DNA of 64,000 bases from Humidesulfovibrio mexicanus (lineage in GTDB: Bacteria; Desulfobacterota; Desulfovibrionia; Desulfovibrionales; Desulfovibrionaceae): the NCBI RefSeq assembly GCF_900188225.1, contig NZ_FZOC01000002.1:124001-188000 (forward strand), in the 5' to 3' direction. A program made the position numbers and the translations under genes. The notes beneath the pieces were generated by a model. The model was not told where the DNA came from. It saw nothing but the letters and a program-made list of their open reading frames with translations, and did no database searches. The first letter of the stretch is position 1; every line of letters starts with the position of its first letter. Positions 23,741 through 34,718 of the stretch are shown here, in pieces.

Positions 23741-24127
23741 CTAGGCCAGGGCCGCGATGCAGCGAACCTCCACCTGCGCCTCCCGGGGCAGGGCGGCCAC
23801 GCCTATGGCGGCGCGGGCAGGCTTGTGCCGCGGGAAGAACTCTGCGTAGATCTGGTTGAATTCCGCAAACTTGGCCATATCGGTGAGGAACACGTCCACG
23901 CTGACGACGGCGTCCATGCGAGCGCCTGCGGCTTCGACGATGGTCTGCAGATTGGTCAACGCCTGGCGCGCCTGCTCGGAAAAATCGTCGGGGATGACGC
24001 CCGTGGCGGGGGCGATGCCGAGCTGGCCGCTCAAGTAGGCGAGGCCGCCGCAGGTGATGGCTTGGCTGTACGGGCCGATGGCGGCAGGGGCGTTTTCGGT
24101 ATGCACGGCGTTCAGGTCAAGGGGCAT
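23741..24127 (-). CDS. ridA: RidA-family enamine/imine deaminase
   Basis: A 128-residue YjgF/YER057c/UK114 protein that hydrolyses reactive 2-aminoacrylate-type enamines made by PLP enzymes. Signature features: GPYSQAI near residues 18-24, the substrate-binding Arg in EVRCIAAL near 121-127, and PREAQVE before it. ATG 24127 follows CCAGGAGC; the upstream in-frame extension has no such site. Monocistronic. Confidence 0.95.
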   Translation of the reverse strand: MPLDLNAVHTENAPAAIGPYSQAITCGGLAYLSGQLGIAPATGVIPDDFSEQARQALTNLQTIVEAAGARMDAVVSVDVFLTDMAKFAEFNQIYAEFFPRHKPARAAIGVAALPREAQVEVRCIAALA

Positions 24128-24236
24128 GTGGGCTCCTGGGTTCGGGTGGACCCGTCGCAAGGCGATGCTGGCTGCCGGTTCCGGACGACGGGGGCGCTGG
24201 ATGCGCGTGTTCGCCATAGGTATACGCTTTGGATTC

Positions 24237-24274
24237 AAAAGGAAAGGCCGGACCCGATTCCTCAGGCCCGGCCT
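24237..24274 (-). terminator. Terminator of the feo operon
   Basis: On the minus strand AGGCCGGGCC (24274-24265) pairs with GGTCCGGCCT (24254-24245), one G-T pair, followed by TTCCTTTTG. Confidence 0.75.
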
Positions 24275-24312
24275 CGCCAGCGGGGGGCGTGTGCGCCGGG
24301 GGATCGGCAGGC

Positions 24313-26496
24313 CTAGGCCAGCAGGCTCCAGGCCTGGAAAATGAGCACTGCCGCGGCGTAGGCCAGCAGGGTGTTGAATACCAGAGCGAACAGGGCCCAG
24401 CGGGCTCCGGCCTCCTTGGCCATGGCCACGATGGTCACCGAGCAGGGCGCGTAGAGGATGACGAAGGCGATGAGCGCCACGCCCGCCGCTCGCGGAAAGC
24501 TTTTGTCCCGCGCGAGCATTTCCGAGAGCGGGGCGGATTCCTCGGCGTCCACTTCGCCCAGGGCGTAGGCCGTGCCCAGGGTGGACACGATGACTTCCTT
24601 GGCGGCGAACCCGCCCAGAAGCGCGATGTTCACCCGCCAGTTGAAGCCTGCCGCGGAGGTGACGTTCTCCAGGGCCACGCCCGCCCGTCCGGCAAAAGAC
24701 GCCCGGAGCGTCGCCTCGGAGCGTTCCGCCTCCAGCTGGCGCAGGGCCTCTTCGAAGGCCGGGGGCGGATCTTCGCCGGTCTCCTCCTGGGCGGACAGCT
24801 GCGTGTCGATGGCCTGGGCCCGTTCGTCAAAGCTTCGGGCCTGCTCTTCGGGCAGGGAGGGGAAGGTCATGGCCGCCCATATGAGCACGGAAATGGCCAG
24901 GATGATGGTCCCCGCCTTGCGCATGTATTCCCAGCTGCGTTCCCAGGTGTGGATGCACAGGCCGCGCAGGGTGGGCGTTCTGTAGGGTGGCAGCTCCATG
25001 ACGAAGGGGGTGCTTTCCCCCTTGATGACCGTGGAGCGGAGCAGCTTGGCCACCAGCAGGGCGGATGCCCAGGCGGCCAGGGTCACGGCGCTCATGACGA
25101 GCGCCTCGCTGCCGGGGAAAAAGGCCGCCGCCAGCATGAGAAAAACCGGGACCTTTGCGCCGCAGGTCATGAAGGGCGCGGTGAGCAGGGTGGCCAGCTT
25201 TTCCTTGGGGCTGCGCAGCGCGCGGGTGGCCATGACGCCGGGCACGGCGCAGCCGCCCGCTATGCCTCCGGAGACGATGAAGGGCAGCACGCTTGCGCCG
25301 TGCAGCCCGAACACGCGGAACACGCGGTCCAGCATGTAGGCCATGCGCGCCACGTAGCCCGTGTCCTCCAGCGCGGAGAGCAGGAAGAACATGATCATGA
25401 TCAGCGGGACGAAGCCCAGCACCCCGCCGACGCCCGCAATGGCGCCGTCCACGATGAGCGAGCGCAGCAGTCCTTCGCCCATGGAGTCCTTGACCATATC
25501 TCCCAGCCAGGCGAAGGCGTCCTGCACCCAGGTCATGGGCAGCTCGCCCACGGCGAAGGTGAGGGTGTAGAGCAGGTAGATGACAAGAGCCATGACCAGC
25601 GGTCCGGCCAGGCGATGGGTGAGCACCTGGTCCATGCGGTCGGAGACGCGGATGCGCTCCTGGTCCAGCGACGGGTAGCGCACCACCCTGCGGGTTATGC
25701 CTGTGATGTAGCCGTACCGGTAGTCGGCGATGATGGCGTCCGGCGTGGTGACCAGTGTTTTTTTCAGGTGCGCCGCAACCTTGGAGGTGAGGGCTTCCAG
25801 CTTGTCGGCCGCTTGCGGGTCGGCTTCGCGGCCGCGGCGGCGCACGCCGGGGTCGCCTTCCAGGTACTTGATGCCCACCCAGCGTGGCGGGGCCTTGCCC
25901 GCCATGATGCCCGCCGCCTCCACTAGCCGCTCCATTTCTTCCAGGACCGGATCCAGGTCCGGGCCGTAGGAAATGCGCAGCGGCTCCAGCCGTCCGGCCC
26001 GGGTTTCGGCAAGGCGGTAGGCCGCTTCCAACAGCTCCTGCCGTCCCTTGCCCTGCCGGGCCACGGTCTCCACCGCCGGGCAGCCGGTAAGCTTTGTGAG
26101 CAGCGCGGTGTCGATGTCCTTGCCGCTTTGGCGCACCTCGTCCATCATGTTCAGGGCCAGCACCAGCGGCACGCCCAGCTCCATGATCTGCACGGCGAGG
26201 TACAGGTTGCGCTCAAGGGCGTCCGCGTTCAGCACATCAATGACGGCGGCGGGGCGGTCCTCGATGAGGAAGCTGCGCGCGGCGCGCTCCTCCTCGGAAA
26301 ACGCCGTGATGGAATAGGTTCCCGGCAGGTCGACGATGTCGAGCTTCGCGTCGCCAAGCAGGGCGTGCCCCATCTTCTTTTCGACCGTTACGCCGGGCCA
26401 GTTGCCCACGTGCTGGTGCGAACCCGTGAGGGCGTTGAAGAGCGTGGTCTTGCCGCAGTTGGGGTTGCCCGCCAGGCCGATGGTGATGCGCGGCAC
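24313..26496 (-). CDS. feoB: Ferrous iron transporter FeoB
   Basis: A 727-residue inner-membrane Fe(II) transporter. N-terminal G protein with G1 GNPNCGKTT (residues 10-18) and G3 DLPG; then a helical GDI-like spacer and a polytopic membrane domain with two Gate regions, including the conserved PFMTCGAKVPVF segment with its Cys. Normal family length. Encoded three bases after feoA. In an anaerobic sulfate reducer, Fe(II) supply must compete with sulfide precipitation. Transcribed from the Fur-box region at 27053 together with feoA and a Cys-rich gene. Confidence 0.97.
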   Translation of the reverse strand: MPRITIGLAGNPNCGKTTLFNALTGSHQHVGNWPGVTVEKKMGHALLGDAKLDIVDLPGTYSITAFSEEERAARSFLIEDRPAAVIDVLNADALERNLYLAVQIMELGVPLVLALNMMDEVRQSGKDIDTALLTKLTGCPAVETVARQGKGRQELLEAAYRLAETRAGRLEPLRISYGPDLDPVLEEMERLVEAAGIMAGKAPPRWVGIKYLEGDPGVRRRGREADPQAADKLEALTSKVAAHLKKTLVTTPDAIIADYRYGYITGITRRVVRYPSLDQERIRVSDRMDQVLTHRLAGPLVMALVIYLLYTLTFAVGELPMTWVQDAFAWLGDMVKDSMGEGLLRSLIVDGAIAGVGGVLGFVPLIMIMFFLLSALEDTGYVARMAYMLDRVFRVFGLHGASVLPFIVSGGIAGGCAVPGVMATRALRSPKEKLATLLTAPFMTCGAKVPVFLMLAAAFFPGSEALVMSAVTLAAWASALLVAKLLRSTVIKGESTPFVMELPPYRTPTLRGLCIHTWERSWEYMRKAGTIILAISVLIWAAMTFPSLPEEQARSFDERAQAIDTQLSAQEETGEDPPPAFEEALRQLEAERSEATLRASFAGRAGVALENVTSAAGFNWRVNIALLGGFAAKEVIVSTLGTAYALGEVDAEESAPLSEMLARDKSFPRAAGVALIAFVILYAPCSVTIVAMAKEAGARWALFALVFNTLLAYAAAVLIFQAWSLLA

Positions 26497-26499
26497 AGG

Positions 26500-26739
26500 C
26501 TACTCCGCCGCTTCCACCAGGATGTGGTCGGCCTCGCTGTTGCGCAGGGTCAGGGTGAAGTCGCGAAGGCGCAGGGCCACGGGGTCCTTCAGCGGAGCCT
26601 TGCCCACCACGGTCACTTCCGCGCCGGGGATGATGCCCATGTCGCGAATCCTGCGGCCAAGTTCCCCCTCAGCTCCCACGGAGCAGATGCGGAGTCTCTG
26701 ATTCACCCGCGCGCGGCGCAGGGTTGTGCACGAATCCAT
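26500..26739 (-). CDS. feoA: FeoA-domain protein
   Basis: A 79-residue SH3-like FeoA protein, cytoplasmic, thought to modulate FeoB. The typical pattern GELGRRIRDMGIIPGAEV is present in the middle, followed by the DPVALRLRDFTLTLR strand pair. It lies between the Cys-rich gene and feoB. Confidence 0.95.
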   Translation of the reverse strand: MDSCTTLRRARVNQRLRICSVGAEGELGRRIRDMGIIPGAEVTVVGKAPLKDPVALRLRDFTLTLRNSEADHILVEAAE

Positions 26740-26768
26740 GTGAGCGTCTCCTTGAGCGGTTTGGGCCT

Positions 26769-26787
26769 GGCGCCTTCACAAGGCGCC
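26769..26787 (-). other. Intra-operon hairpin in the feo transcript
   Basis: A perfect 8-bp stem GGCGCCTT/AAGGCGCC with loop CAC between the Cys-rich gene and feoA. No T run follows, so it more likely stabilises or processes the mRNA than terminates it. Confidence 0.5.
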
Positions 26788-26792
26788 GAGAC

Positions 26793-27002
26793 TCACCCGC
26801 AGCAGCCCCCACCGGGGCGATTGGACATTTTCAGCCCGTTCTTGTCCTTTTGGCCCTGCGCTCCCGCGCTTGGGCAGCTCGCACAGCCGGAGCAGCCGCC
26901 ATCGCATCCCTGGGACTTGCCGGTGAACTTTCTGGAAAAGCGCCAGAGGACCATTGCTGCTGCCACGCCGACGATGACGTAGACCAGTATGTCTTGCCAC
27001 AT
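26793..27002 (-). CDS. FeoB-associated Cys-rich membrane protein
   Basis: A 69-residue protein with one N-terminal membrane helix (about 6-22) and a Cys-rich cytoplasmic tail (CDGGCSGCASC and a final GGGCCG). This matches the FeoB-associated Cys-rich membrane family (Pfam FeoB_associated), whose role in iron delivery or FeoB assembly is proposed but not proven. Here it is the first gene of the feo operon, upstream of feoA, and directly behind the Fur-box-like site. ATG 27002 follows AAAAGGGAGC. Confidence 0.88.
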   Translation of the reverse strand: MWQDILVYVIVGVAAAMVLWRFSRKFTGKSQGCDGGCSGCASCPSAGAQGQKDKNGLKMSNRPGGGCCG

Positions 27003-27052
27003 GTTGCGGCTCCCTTTTGGTTGGCCACCCTCCGGCCGCCCGATGCCTGGAA

Positions 27053-27071
27053 GATAATGATATTGAATGTC
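27053..27071. promoter_or_regulatory. Fur-box-like operator
   Basis: The 19-base site starting GATAATGATA and ending TGTC matches the classical Fur box at 15 of 19 positions by my count. It lies in the divergent region between the feo operon (start 27002) and the small membrane protein gene (27180), about 50 bases before the first feo gene, so iron-dependent repression of feo is likely; the divergent gene could be included. Confidence 0.7.
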
Positions 27072-27179
27072 GAGGTCAAGGTCGTCGATGCGTGCCGCAG
27101 CGTCTGGGCAAGGCCGCGCGGGGCTTGAGCGCACGCGAGATTTGTGTTTGTATCCACCAGCAAAAGGCAGGGAGGAACA

Positions 27180-27449
27180 ATGGGCAAACAGGCCAAACGC
27201 GTTCGGCGCGAGGAGGCGGTCCAGAAACCGCATGACGAGGACGCCCACCTGACCCCGGAGGACAGGCGCTTCGCCAGCACGCTCAACTATCTCGCCCGGG
27301 GCATCGTCATCGGCGGCTCGCTGGCGGTCATGATCGGCTGGCTGCTGCCGGAGGCCAACATGGGCAGGATGCTCGGCCTGGGGCTTTTGTGCGGCTGCCT
27401 GGCCGGCATCACCATGAAGAACATCAATGACAGGAAGAGGGGCAGGTAG
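27180..27449 (+). CDS. Small two-helix membrane protein
   Basis: An 89-residue protein: a charged N-terminus rich in Lys/Arg/Glu, then two membrane helices (about 38-56 and 62-80) separated by a short turn (PEANMGR), and a basic end (NDRKRGR). No family is recognised with confidence; the two-helix hairpin topology resembles AtpZ/AtpI-like small proteins, but no ATP synthase genes are near. GGAGG lies directly upstream of ATG 27180. It shares its upstream region and the Fur-box-like site with the feo operon. Confidence 0.75.
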   Translation: MGKQAKRVRREEAVQKPHDEDAHLTPEDRRFASTLNYLARGIVIGGSLAVMIGWLLPEANMGRMLGLGLLCGCLAGITMKNINDRKRGR

Positions 27450-27573
27450 CGCGGAAGCCCCCGGCGCGTCCAGGCAGGGAAACGGGAGCCGGGCTTCGTC
27501 CTGCGCCCGCATGGCGCGGCCGTCCAGAACACGGCTGGCGCAGCTTCGCCGCTGCGAAGCTCCATGAGGTTCC

Positions 27574-28800
27574 GTGAGTTCGCTATCGTTTTCGCTCAAT
27601 CTTGGGACGCTTTTCCCGGTGTTGTTGGCCATTACCCTGGTGCGGGTGCTGGCCATGCTGCACTACGCCTCGCTGCGGCGGGTGTACCCCGGCTTCCGGA
27701 CCCTGATGTACTCGGCCTTGATGGTGTTTTCCGGCGTTGGGCTGCTTTTGCTGCGGGCCTGGGCCGGCGAGCTTCCCATGCTGGTGTTTTTGAGCAATAT
27801 GGCGATGCTGGTGCAGGGTGCGCTGGTGTACCACGGCCTTGGGCAGTATGGCCGAGTACCGCGCTTGCGGGAGCGTACCAGGCAAAACTGCATCTTCATC
27901 GTGCTTGTGTCATCGTTGCAGCTTGCAGACGTGCTCATTGACCCGAACATGGAGCGCAGGGTGCTTGTGCTGTGCGCCGCGGCGATGTTTATGAGCATTC
28001 GCATAGCAGTGGAGCTCCCAATGCGCGGCGTCAGGATTTTGCCGGGCTGGCGCATCATGTGCTTCAGCTATCTCGTCACTGCGGCATTGCAGGTGCTGCG
28101 CGCCTACAACGTGCTGACCATCCCGGAGTTCAGTGCGTTGACCATGCAGACAGGCGGCGTCATCGGGGTGTATGCCATTCTGTATCGCATCATGCAGGGC
28201 TCGCTGGAGCTGTATGTCGTTTTCGCCATGAATTCTGCCATGCTGGAAGACGATTTGCACGCGGCCACCGCGCGCATCGAACATATGGCCCAGACCGATG
28301 CCTTGACCGGCGTCTTGAACCGGCGCGGGCTGGAACTGCTTGGCGCAGAGGCCCTGCGCACATCCTTTCTCGCGGGAGATTCCGCCGCGGTCGTCATGTT
28401 CGACCTGGACCGGTTCAAGCGCGTGAACGACACCTTGGGCCACGCGGCGGGCGACGAACTGCTGCGCGGCGTGGCCGCCATGTGCCAAGGCTCGCTGCGC
28501 GAGGGCGACGTGTTCGCCCGCTACGGCGGCGAGGAGTTTGTGCTGGTGGCCCCACGCACCGGGGAGCGCGAGGCCGTGCTTTTGGCGGAACGGCTGCGCG
28601 TGGCCGTGGAATCGGCGCTTTTTCCGGTTATGGCCGGGGAGCGCGTCACCGCCAGCTTCGGCGTGGCGAGCGCGGACCAGGGCGGTCTGGAGGCGCTTTT
28701 GCAGCGCGCGGATGCGGCGCTTTATGCCGCAAAGGAGTCCGGCCGCAACAGGGTGGAGCTGTCCACTGGGCCAGGGCTGCGCCGCGAGGCCGCCGCCTAG
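27574..28800 (+). CDS. Membrane-bound GGDEF diguanylate cyclase
   Basis: A 408-residue protein with about six or seven N-terminal membrane helices (roughly 8-215) acting as an integral membrane sensor, then a GGDEF domain (about 235-400). The active-site loop is GGEEF at 318-322 and the inhibitory RxxD site is intact at 309-312 (REGD, five residues before). It should make cyclic-di-GMP with product feedback. The conserved DALTGVLNRRG start and FDLDRFKRVND metal site are present. Starts at GTG 27574. Convergent with the following lipoprotein gene, 14 bases apart. Confidence 0.93.
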   Translation: MSSLSFSLNLGTLFPVLLAITLVRVLAMLHYASLRRVYPGFRTLMYSALMVFSGVGLLLLRAWAGELPMLVFLSNMAMLVQGALVYHGLGQYGRVPRLRERTRQNCIFIVLVSSLQLADVLIDPNMERRVLVLCAAAMFMSIRIAVELPMRGVRILPGWRIMCFSYLVTAALQVLRAYNVLTIPEFSALTMQTGGVIGVYAILYRIMQGSLELYVVFAMNSAMLEDDLHAATARIEHMAQTDALTGVLNRRGLELLGAEALRTSFLAGDSAAVVMFDLDRFKRVNDTLGHAAGDELLRGVAAMCQGSLREGDVFARYGGEEFVLVAPRTGEREAVLLAERLRVAVESALFPVMAGERVTASFGVASADQGGLEALLQRADAALYAAKESGRNRVELSTGPGLRREAAA

Positions 28801-28814
28801 GGGACCCCTCCGCG

Positions 28815-30254
28815 TTACCGCCCCGCCGCGAGCGCCGCCTTGAGCCTGGGGCTGAGCAGCGGGGACAGGCGCGGGTGGAACAGCGGCACGCGCAGGTTTT
28901 GCGGCCCCTGGGCGTAGCTGGCCACCTGGTAGGGCGGGAAGGTGAACACGATGTCCGCGCCGTCCAGCACGAAGACGGTGAAGTTTTCGGCCTTGGGCGC
29001 AAAGCCCTCCGCGAAGAGCAGGCCGTCCAGGGCCAGGGTGAGCCGCCGCTGCGCAAGGTCGGAAAGCACGGACAGGGCCGCGGCCTCGTCGGTGAACAGA
29101 TCGGCCAGGCGCAGACGCGACTGGTCGCGCAGGTCGAAGACGAAGCTGGCGAAGATGGTGTTGGGGTGCGCTCCGCCCGTGTCGCGCATCTCCTCGAACC
29201 GGAAGGACAAGAGGACTGGCGAGGCCGTGTGCGCGGTGAAGGCGATGCGGTCGGCGTTGGCCCGCACGCGGCCCCGGCCTACTCCGGTGCTTTTGAGCAG
29301 GCTGAGCACTTCGGCCTTGCGTTCGTCCAGAAAGCCCTTGAGCTCCGCATCCACCTTCGGCAGCCCGGTGACGGGCAGGGCGTACCGGTAGTATTGGTCG
29401 CGGCTGAAGTTTTTGGCCATGCGCGTCACAGAGCGGATCAGGCCGGTGGGCGCGGGGTGCGGCCCTTGCGCCAGCAGCATGGGGCCGATGACGGCGTTCA
29501 CGTCCCGGGCGAGAATGTCCAGCCGGGCAAGGTCCGCCGTCACGCCGCGTTCCAGCTCCGCCCCTTCGGACTCCAGTCTGCGCAGCTCGGCCAGGGCGGG
29601 CGCGCGGCGCTGCTCAAGCTCCCTGGCCTCCTGTCGCGAAATTTCCACAAAGGTGCGCGGCTGCTCCTCCAACTCGTCCACCAGGTCTCCCTTGGCCGCA
29701 TCGGGTTTCGCGTGCTCGCGTTCCAGCACATAGAGCTGTTTGATGCGCGCATTTTTTTTGAATTTTCTTCCAGACTGCAGCAGGGCGGTATCGCCGCCGG
29801 GCAGGCGCACCAGGAACAGGGCTGGCCCCAGGCGGCGCAGCACGCGGCCCCCGTTCAGCGCAGCGGTGTCCACGGGCGGATTTGCGGCATACAGGGTTGC
29901 GGCGTTCTGCTGGGCCTGCTGGTGCCGCTCCCAGCGCTCCTGCAGGCGCGGCGGGTCGAAGGCCAGCACGGCGGCCAGGCAGCGGCGCAGATCGTCCGGC
30001 AAGTTCGCGGCGTTGGCCGCAGGGGCCAGCGCCGTGCGCCGGGGGTCGTACTCGGGGTCGCCGGGAACGGTGTCGTTCACCAGGATGTTCAGCTCATTCG
30101 CCACGGCCTCGGTGCTGAAGGCCGGAACCGGGCGCTCCACTGGGGGAGCGGCGGGAAGGACCGCCGGAGCGGGGGCCGGGCGCTCCAGGCCGCAGGCGGC
30201 CAGCAGGGCGGCGAGGCAGAATACGGGCGCGGCGAGACGGACGAGGGTGCGCAT
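28815..30254 (-). CDS. Lipoprotein with DUF3298/RsiV-like C-terminus
   Basis: A 479-residue predicted lipoprotein: signal peptide ending ALLAAC near residue 21, a Pro/Ala-rich linker, a helical middle including a strongly charged coiled-coil-like stretch (about 200-260), and a C-terminal domain (about 300-450) with the PdaC/RsiV (DUF4163/DUF3298) pattern: HTASPVLLSFRFEE, FDLRDQSRLRLADLF, and VFTFPPYQVASYAQG. This domain binds peptidoglycan-like or lysozyme ligands in known cases; the ligand here is unknown. ATG 30254 lies ten bases from GGAGG. Probably monocistronic. Confidence 0.75.
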   Translation of the reverse strand: MRTLVRLAAPVFCLAALLAACGLERPAPAPAVLPAAPPVERPVPAFSTEAVANELNILVNDTVPGDPEYDPRRTALAPAANAANLPDDLRRCLAAVLAFDPPRLQERWERHQQAQQNAATLYAANPPVDTAALNGGRVLRRLGPALFLVRLPGGDTALLQSGRKFKKNARIKQLYVLEREHAKPDAAKGDLVDELEEQPRTFVEISRQEARELEQRRAPALAELRRLESEGAELERGVTADLARLDILARDVNAVIGPMLLAQGPHPAPTGLIRSVTRMAKNFSRDQYYRYALPVTGLPKVDAELKGFLDERKAEVLSLLKSTGVGRGRVRANADRIAFTAHTASPVLLSFRFEEMRDTGGAHPNTIFASFVFDLRDQSRLRLADLFTDEAAALSVLSDLAQRRLTLALDGLLFAEGFAPKAENFTVFVLDGADIVFTFPPYQVASYAQGPQNLRVPLFHPRLSPLLSPRLKAALAAGR

Positions 30255-30324
30255 GATGGCCTCCGGGTGGTTTCGGGTGGTGTACGCTGTGGCGGGCCTT
30301 GAACGCAAGTGTTGGCGGCGCCGC

Positions 30325-30361
30325 GAAAAAGAAGGGGCCGCCCCGGCAAGGAGACGGCCCC
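30325..30361 (-). terminator. Terminator of the amino acid transporter operon
   Basis: Read on the minus strand, GGGGCCG (30361-30355) pairs with CGGCCCC (30340-30334), followed by TTCTTTTT. Confidence 0.7.
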
Positions 30362-30386
30362 GGAATGGGTGGAGTTGCGCTTGCGG

Positions 30387-31130
30387 CTAGAGGATCTGGC
30401 TCAGGAAGAGCTTGGTGCGCTCGTTCTCCGGGCTGGTGAAGAAGTGCTCCGGGGTGCCCTGCTCGATGACCGCGCCGTGGTCCATGAAGACCACGCGGTC
30501 GGCCACTTCGCGGGCAAAGCCCATTTCGTGGGTCACCACTGCCATGGTCATGCCCTCTCTCGCCAGGGTCACCATGACGTCGAGCACTTCGCCGATCATC
30601 TCCGGGTCGAGCGCGCTGGTGGGTTCGTCGAAGAGCATGATCTTGGGGCTCATGGCCAGCGCCCGGGCAATGGCCACGCGCTGCTGCTGCCCGCCCGACA
30701 GGCGCGAAGGATACACGTGGGCCTTGTCCTTGATGCCGACCTTGTCCAGCAGCTTGAGGCCGATGGCCTCGGCCTCGGCCTTGGAGAGGCCCTTGAGCTT
30801 GACCGGCGCGATGGTGAGGTTTTCGAGCACGGTCTTGTGCGGAAAGAGGTTGAAGCTCTGGAACACCATGCCAAGCTCCATGCGCAGCTTGTTGATGTCG
30901 GTCTTGGGGTCGTTGATGTCCTGCCCGTCCACGATGATGGACCCGGAATCGACGGTCTCCAGTTTGTTGATGGAGCGCAGCAGGGTGCTCTTGCCCGAAC
31001 CCGAAGGGCCGATGATGACGACCTTCTCGCCCAGGTTCATGGACAGGGAGACGTTGTTCAGCGCCTTGAGCGCGCCGAAGCTCTTGTTGACGTGGCGGAT
31101 GTCGACGATGGACTGGCTAGCGGCGCACAT
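30387..31130 (-). CDS. glnQ: Polar amino acid ABC transporter ATPase (GlnQ-like)
   Basis: A 247-residue ABC ATPase: Walker [10 protein letters not shown] near 40-48, Q loop in [10 protein letters not shown], signature LSGGQQQR near 143-150, Walker [10 protein letters not shown] near 164-172 and H loop THEMGFA. This is the glutamine/polar amino acid subfamily. Its start overlaps the permease gene by 14 bases. Substrate class from family only. Confidence 0.93.
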   Translation of the reverse strand: MCAASQSIVDIRHVNKSFGALKALNNVSLSMNLGEKVVIIGPSGSGKSTLLRSINKLETVDSGSIIVDGQDINDPKTDINKLRMELGMVFQSFNLFPHKTVLENLTIAPVKLKGLSKAEAEAIGLKLLDKVGIKDKAHVYPSRLSGGQQQRVAIARALAMSPKIMLFDEPTSALDPEMIGEVLDVMVTLAREGMTMAVVTHEMGFAREVADRVVFMDHGAVIEQGTPEHFFTSPENERTKLFLSQIL

Positions 31131-31899
31131 AATGGCTGAGCCTCGCTTCCATGATGCTGACCCCCTTGGAGAGGAGCAGCGTGATGACGAGATAGACCAG
31201 GGCCACAAGGGTGTAGGTCTCGAAGTAGAGGAAGGTCTCGCTCGAGAACTCGCGGCCCCGGCGCAGGAGGTCGGACACGGCCAGGATGGACACCAGGGAG
31301 GTGTCCTTCAAGAGGGCGATGAATTCGTTGCCCACCGGCGGCAGGATGGTGCGCCAAGCCTGGGGCAGAATGATCAGGAACATGGTCTGCTTGCCGTTGA
31401 AGCCCAGCGAGCGCGCGGCCTCGGTCTGCCCCTTGTCGATGGCGGTGATGCCCGCGCGGAAGACTTCGCCCATGTAGGCGCCGTAGCACACGCTCATGGC
31501 GATGATGGCGGCGCTGAGGTCGTGGACGTTCAGGAAGCGCCCCAAGGCGTAGTATATGTAGAAAAGTTGGACCAGGAGCGGGATGCCCCGGATGATTTCA
31601 ACGTAGGTGGAGGCCACGAGGTTGATGGCCTTGTTCTTGGAAACGCGACCCAGGCCGGTGATGAGGCCGATGACGCAAGCGCAGAGAATGGACGTGATGG
31701 TGACCTGGAAGGTGATGACGATGCCGTCGCTCAGGTAGACGAGCAGGCGCCTGTACGGGTCCGGGTGGGCGATGAGCAGGTAGAGGATGGCGGAAATGGC
31801 GCCGACGATGCTGATGACCCAGGCGTTGAACAGTCCCCAGTCGTTTCTGCTGGGGATGGCTGCTCCCTCGCCCACGTCGATTTTGGGTGTTTCGGTCAT
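31117..31899 (-). CDS. glnP: Polar amino acid ABC transporter permease (GlnP-like)
   Basis: A 260-residue inner-membrane permease with about five or six helices. The family start [16 protein letters not shown] and the EAA loop [23 protein letters not shown] are both clear. Only one permease gene is present, so the transporter is presumably a homodimer. It has an N-terminal cytoplasmic extension of about 25 residues. Located 88 bases downstream of the binding-protein gene, beyond a strong hairpin. Confidence 0.93.
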   Translation of the reverse strand: MTETPKIDVGEGAAIPSRNDWGLFNAWVISIVGAISAILYLLIAHPDPYRRLLVYLSDGIVITFQVTITSILCACVIGLITGLGRVSKNKAINLVASTYVEIIRGIPLLVQLFYIYYALGRFLNVHDLSAAIIAMSVCYGAYMGEVFRAGITAIDKGQTEAARSLGFNGKQTMFLIILPQAWRTILPPVGNEFIALLKDTSLVSILAVSDLLRRGREFSSETFLYFETYTLVALVYLVITLLLSKGVSIMEARLSHYVRR

Positions 31900-31928
31900 G
31901 TGTGCTTGGCCCTTCGGTGTTGGAATGC

Positions 31929-31956
31929 CGGGGGGCCGCCTTTGGCGGCCCCCCGG
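31929..31956 (-). other. Intercistronic stem-loop between binding protein and permease
   Basis: A very stable GC inverted repeat (GGGGGGCCGCC / GGCGGCCCCCC, three-base loop) without a following T run. Such hairpins after binding-protein genes typically protect the upstream mRNA and give more binding protein than membrane components; that is inferred here from position. Confidence 0.7.
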
Positions 31957-31987
31957 GGGAATGCAGGTGTCGGTCCATGCGGGCCGT

Positions 31988-32794
31988 TTACTTCATCTGG
32001 TGCTGTTCCTTGATCTTGTCGAAGGTGCCGTCGGCCTTGATGGCGGCCAGGCCCTTGTTCACCAGGTCGATGACTTCCTGGTTGCCCTTCTTGACGGCGA
32101 TGCCGATGTTCTCGACCTTGTCGCTCTTGAGGGTGGCGGCGATCTTGATCTTGTCCGCGTACTTCTTGGTGGTGTAGTCGACGGCCACCGGGCTGTCGGC
32201 CACAACCGCCTGGATGCTGCCCTTCACGAGGTCTTCCATGGCCAGGCCGACCTCGTCGTAGGTCTTGATGGCCTTGAAGCCCTTCTCGTCCTTGATGACC
32301 AGGTAGCTGGTGGTGCCGATCTGGGCGCCGATGCTCTTGCCCTTGAGGGCGGCCAGGTCGGTGGCGGCGTTGTCCTTGGCGACGACGAGCATCTGCTCAA
32401 TGGGGATGATGGGGTCGGAGAAATCCATGGTGGCCTTGCGCTCGTCGGTGATGGACACGCTGGAGGAGATGGCGTCGTACTTGCCTGCGGCCAAGCCCGC
32501 GAAGATGCCGTCCCAGGCCACGTTCTTGAACTCGGCCTTGAAGCCGGCCTTTTCGGCCACGGCCTTGATCACGTCGACCTCGAAGCCCACGATCTCCTTC
32601 TGGTCGTTCGTGTACTGCATGGGGGGATAGGTGGCGTCGGAGGCGAAGACGATGGTCTTGGGAGCGGGAGCCGCGGCGGTGGCGTTGGCCGCGTTGGGGG
32701 CGGCTTCTTCCTTTTTCTCTCCGCAACCAACCACGCCAAGGGCCATGACGCTGACTGCGGCGGCGACCAGCAGGGACTTGAACAGGCGCTTCAT
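31988..32794 (-). CDS. glnH: Periplasmic amino acid-binding lipoprotein (GlnH/HisJ-like)
   Basis: A 268-residue exported binding protein of the bacterial SBP family 3. Signal peptide with a lipobox (VVGC at 21-24), a Glu/Ala-rich linker, then ASDATYPPMQY and IVGFEVDVIKAVAEK, the amino-acid ligand-binding signature, and DFSDPIIP later. First gene of the operon with permease and ATPase. ATG 32794 follows GGAGGAATT. The exact amino acid is unknown. Confidence 0.93.
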   Translation of the reverse strand: MKRLFKSLLVAAAVSVMALGVVGCGEKKEEAAPNAANATAAAPAPKTIVFASDATYPPMQYTNDQKEIVGFEVDVIKAVAEKAGFKAEFKNVAWDGIFAGLAAGKYDAISSSVSITDERKATMDFSDPIIPIEQMLVVAKDNAATDLAALKGKSIGAQIGTTSYLVIKDEKGFKAIKTYDEVGLAMEDLVKGSIQAVVADSPVAVDYTTKKYADKIKIAATLKSDKVENIGIAVKKGNQEVIDLVNKGLAAIKADGTFDKIKEQHQMK

Positions 32795-33158
32795 GCGAAT
32801 TCCTCCAGTTGAAATGTTTCTAAGAAAAGGCACGAAAGACCACACATCCCGGACCGTGCGCAGGTGCGCCGCCCCGCCGGGGAAATAGGCGCGCGGCAGG
32901 CAGGCGCAGGGCCGCGCCGCGCGGCACAGGTTTTCCCTTTAGACACATCGCAGGCAAATTACAAGAACTGCAAAAGGCTCATGTGGAGATTGGCGTTTTT
33001 CGTGGCGCCCGGGCGTGCCTTGCGCGTTGCGCCGACCTTGACCCTTGGCGCGGCGGAGCTTACAAGGCCCAGGGGGACGCCTTCGTGACCTCCGCGGCCC
33101 TTGGCGGAGCATGTCCCCTCTCCGTTCATCCCAACCTTTGCGCAACGGGGCACGCCGT
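32795..33158. other. 364-base divergent intergenic region
   Basis: Separates the leftward amino acid transporter operon from the rightward hybrid kinase operon and must hold both promoters. An AT-richer patch near 32935-32985 is the likeliest promoter area, but no hexamer pair is convincing. No ORF, tRNA or repeat is seen. Confidence 0.6.
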
Positions 33159-34714
<1,556 letters not shown>

Positions 34715-34718
<4 letters not shown>

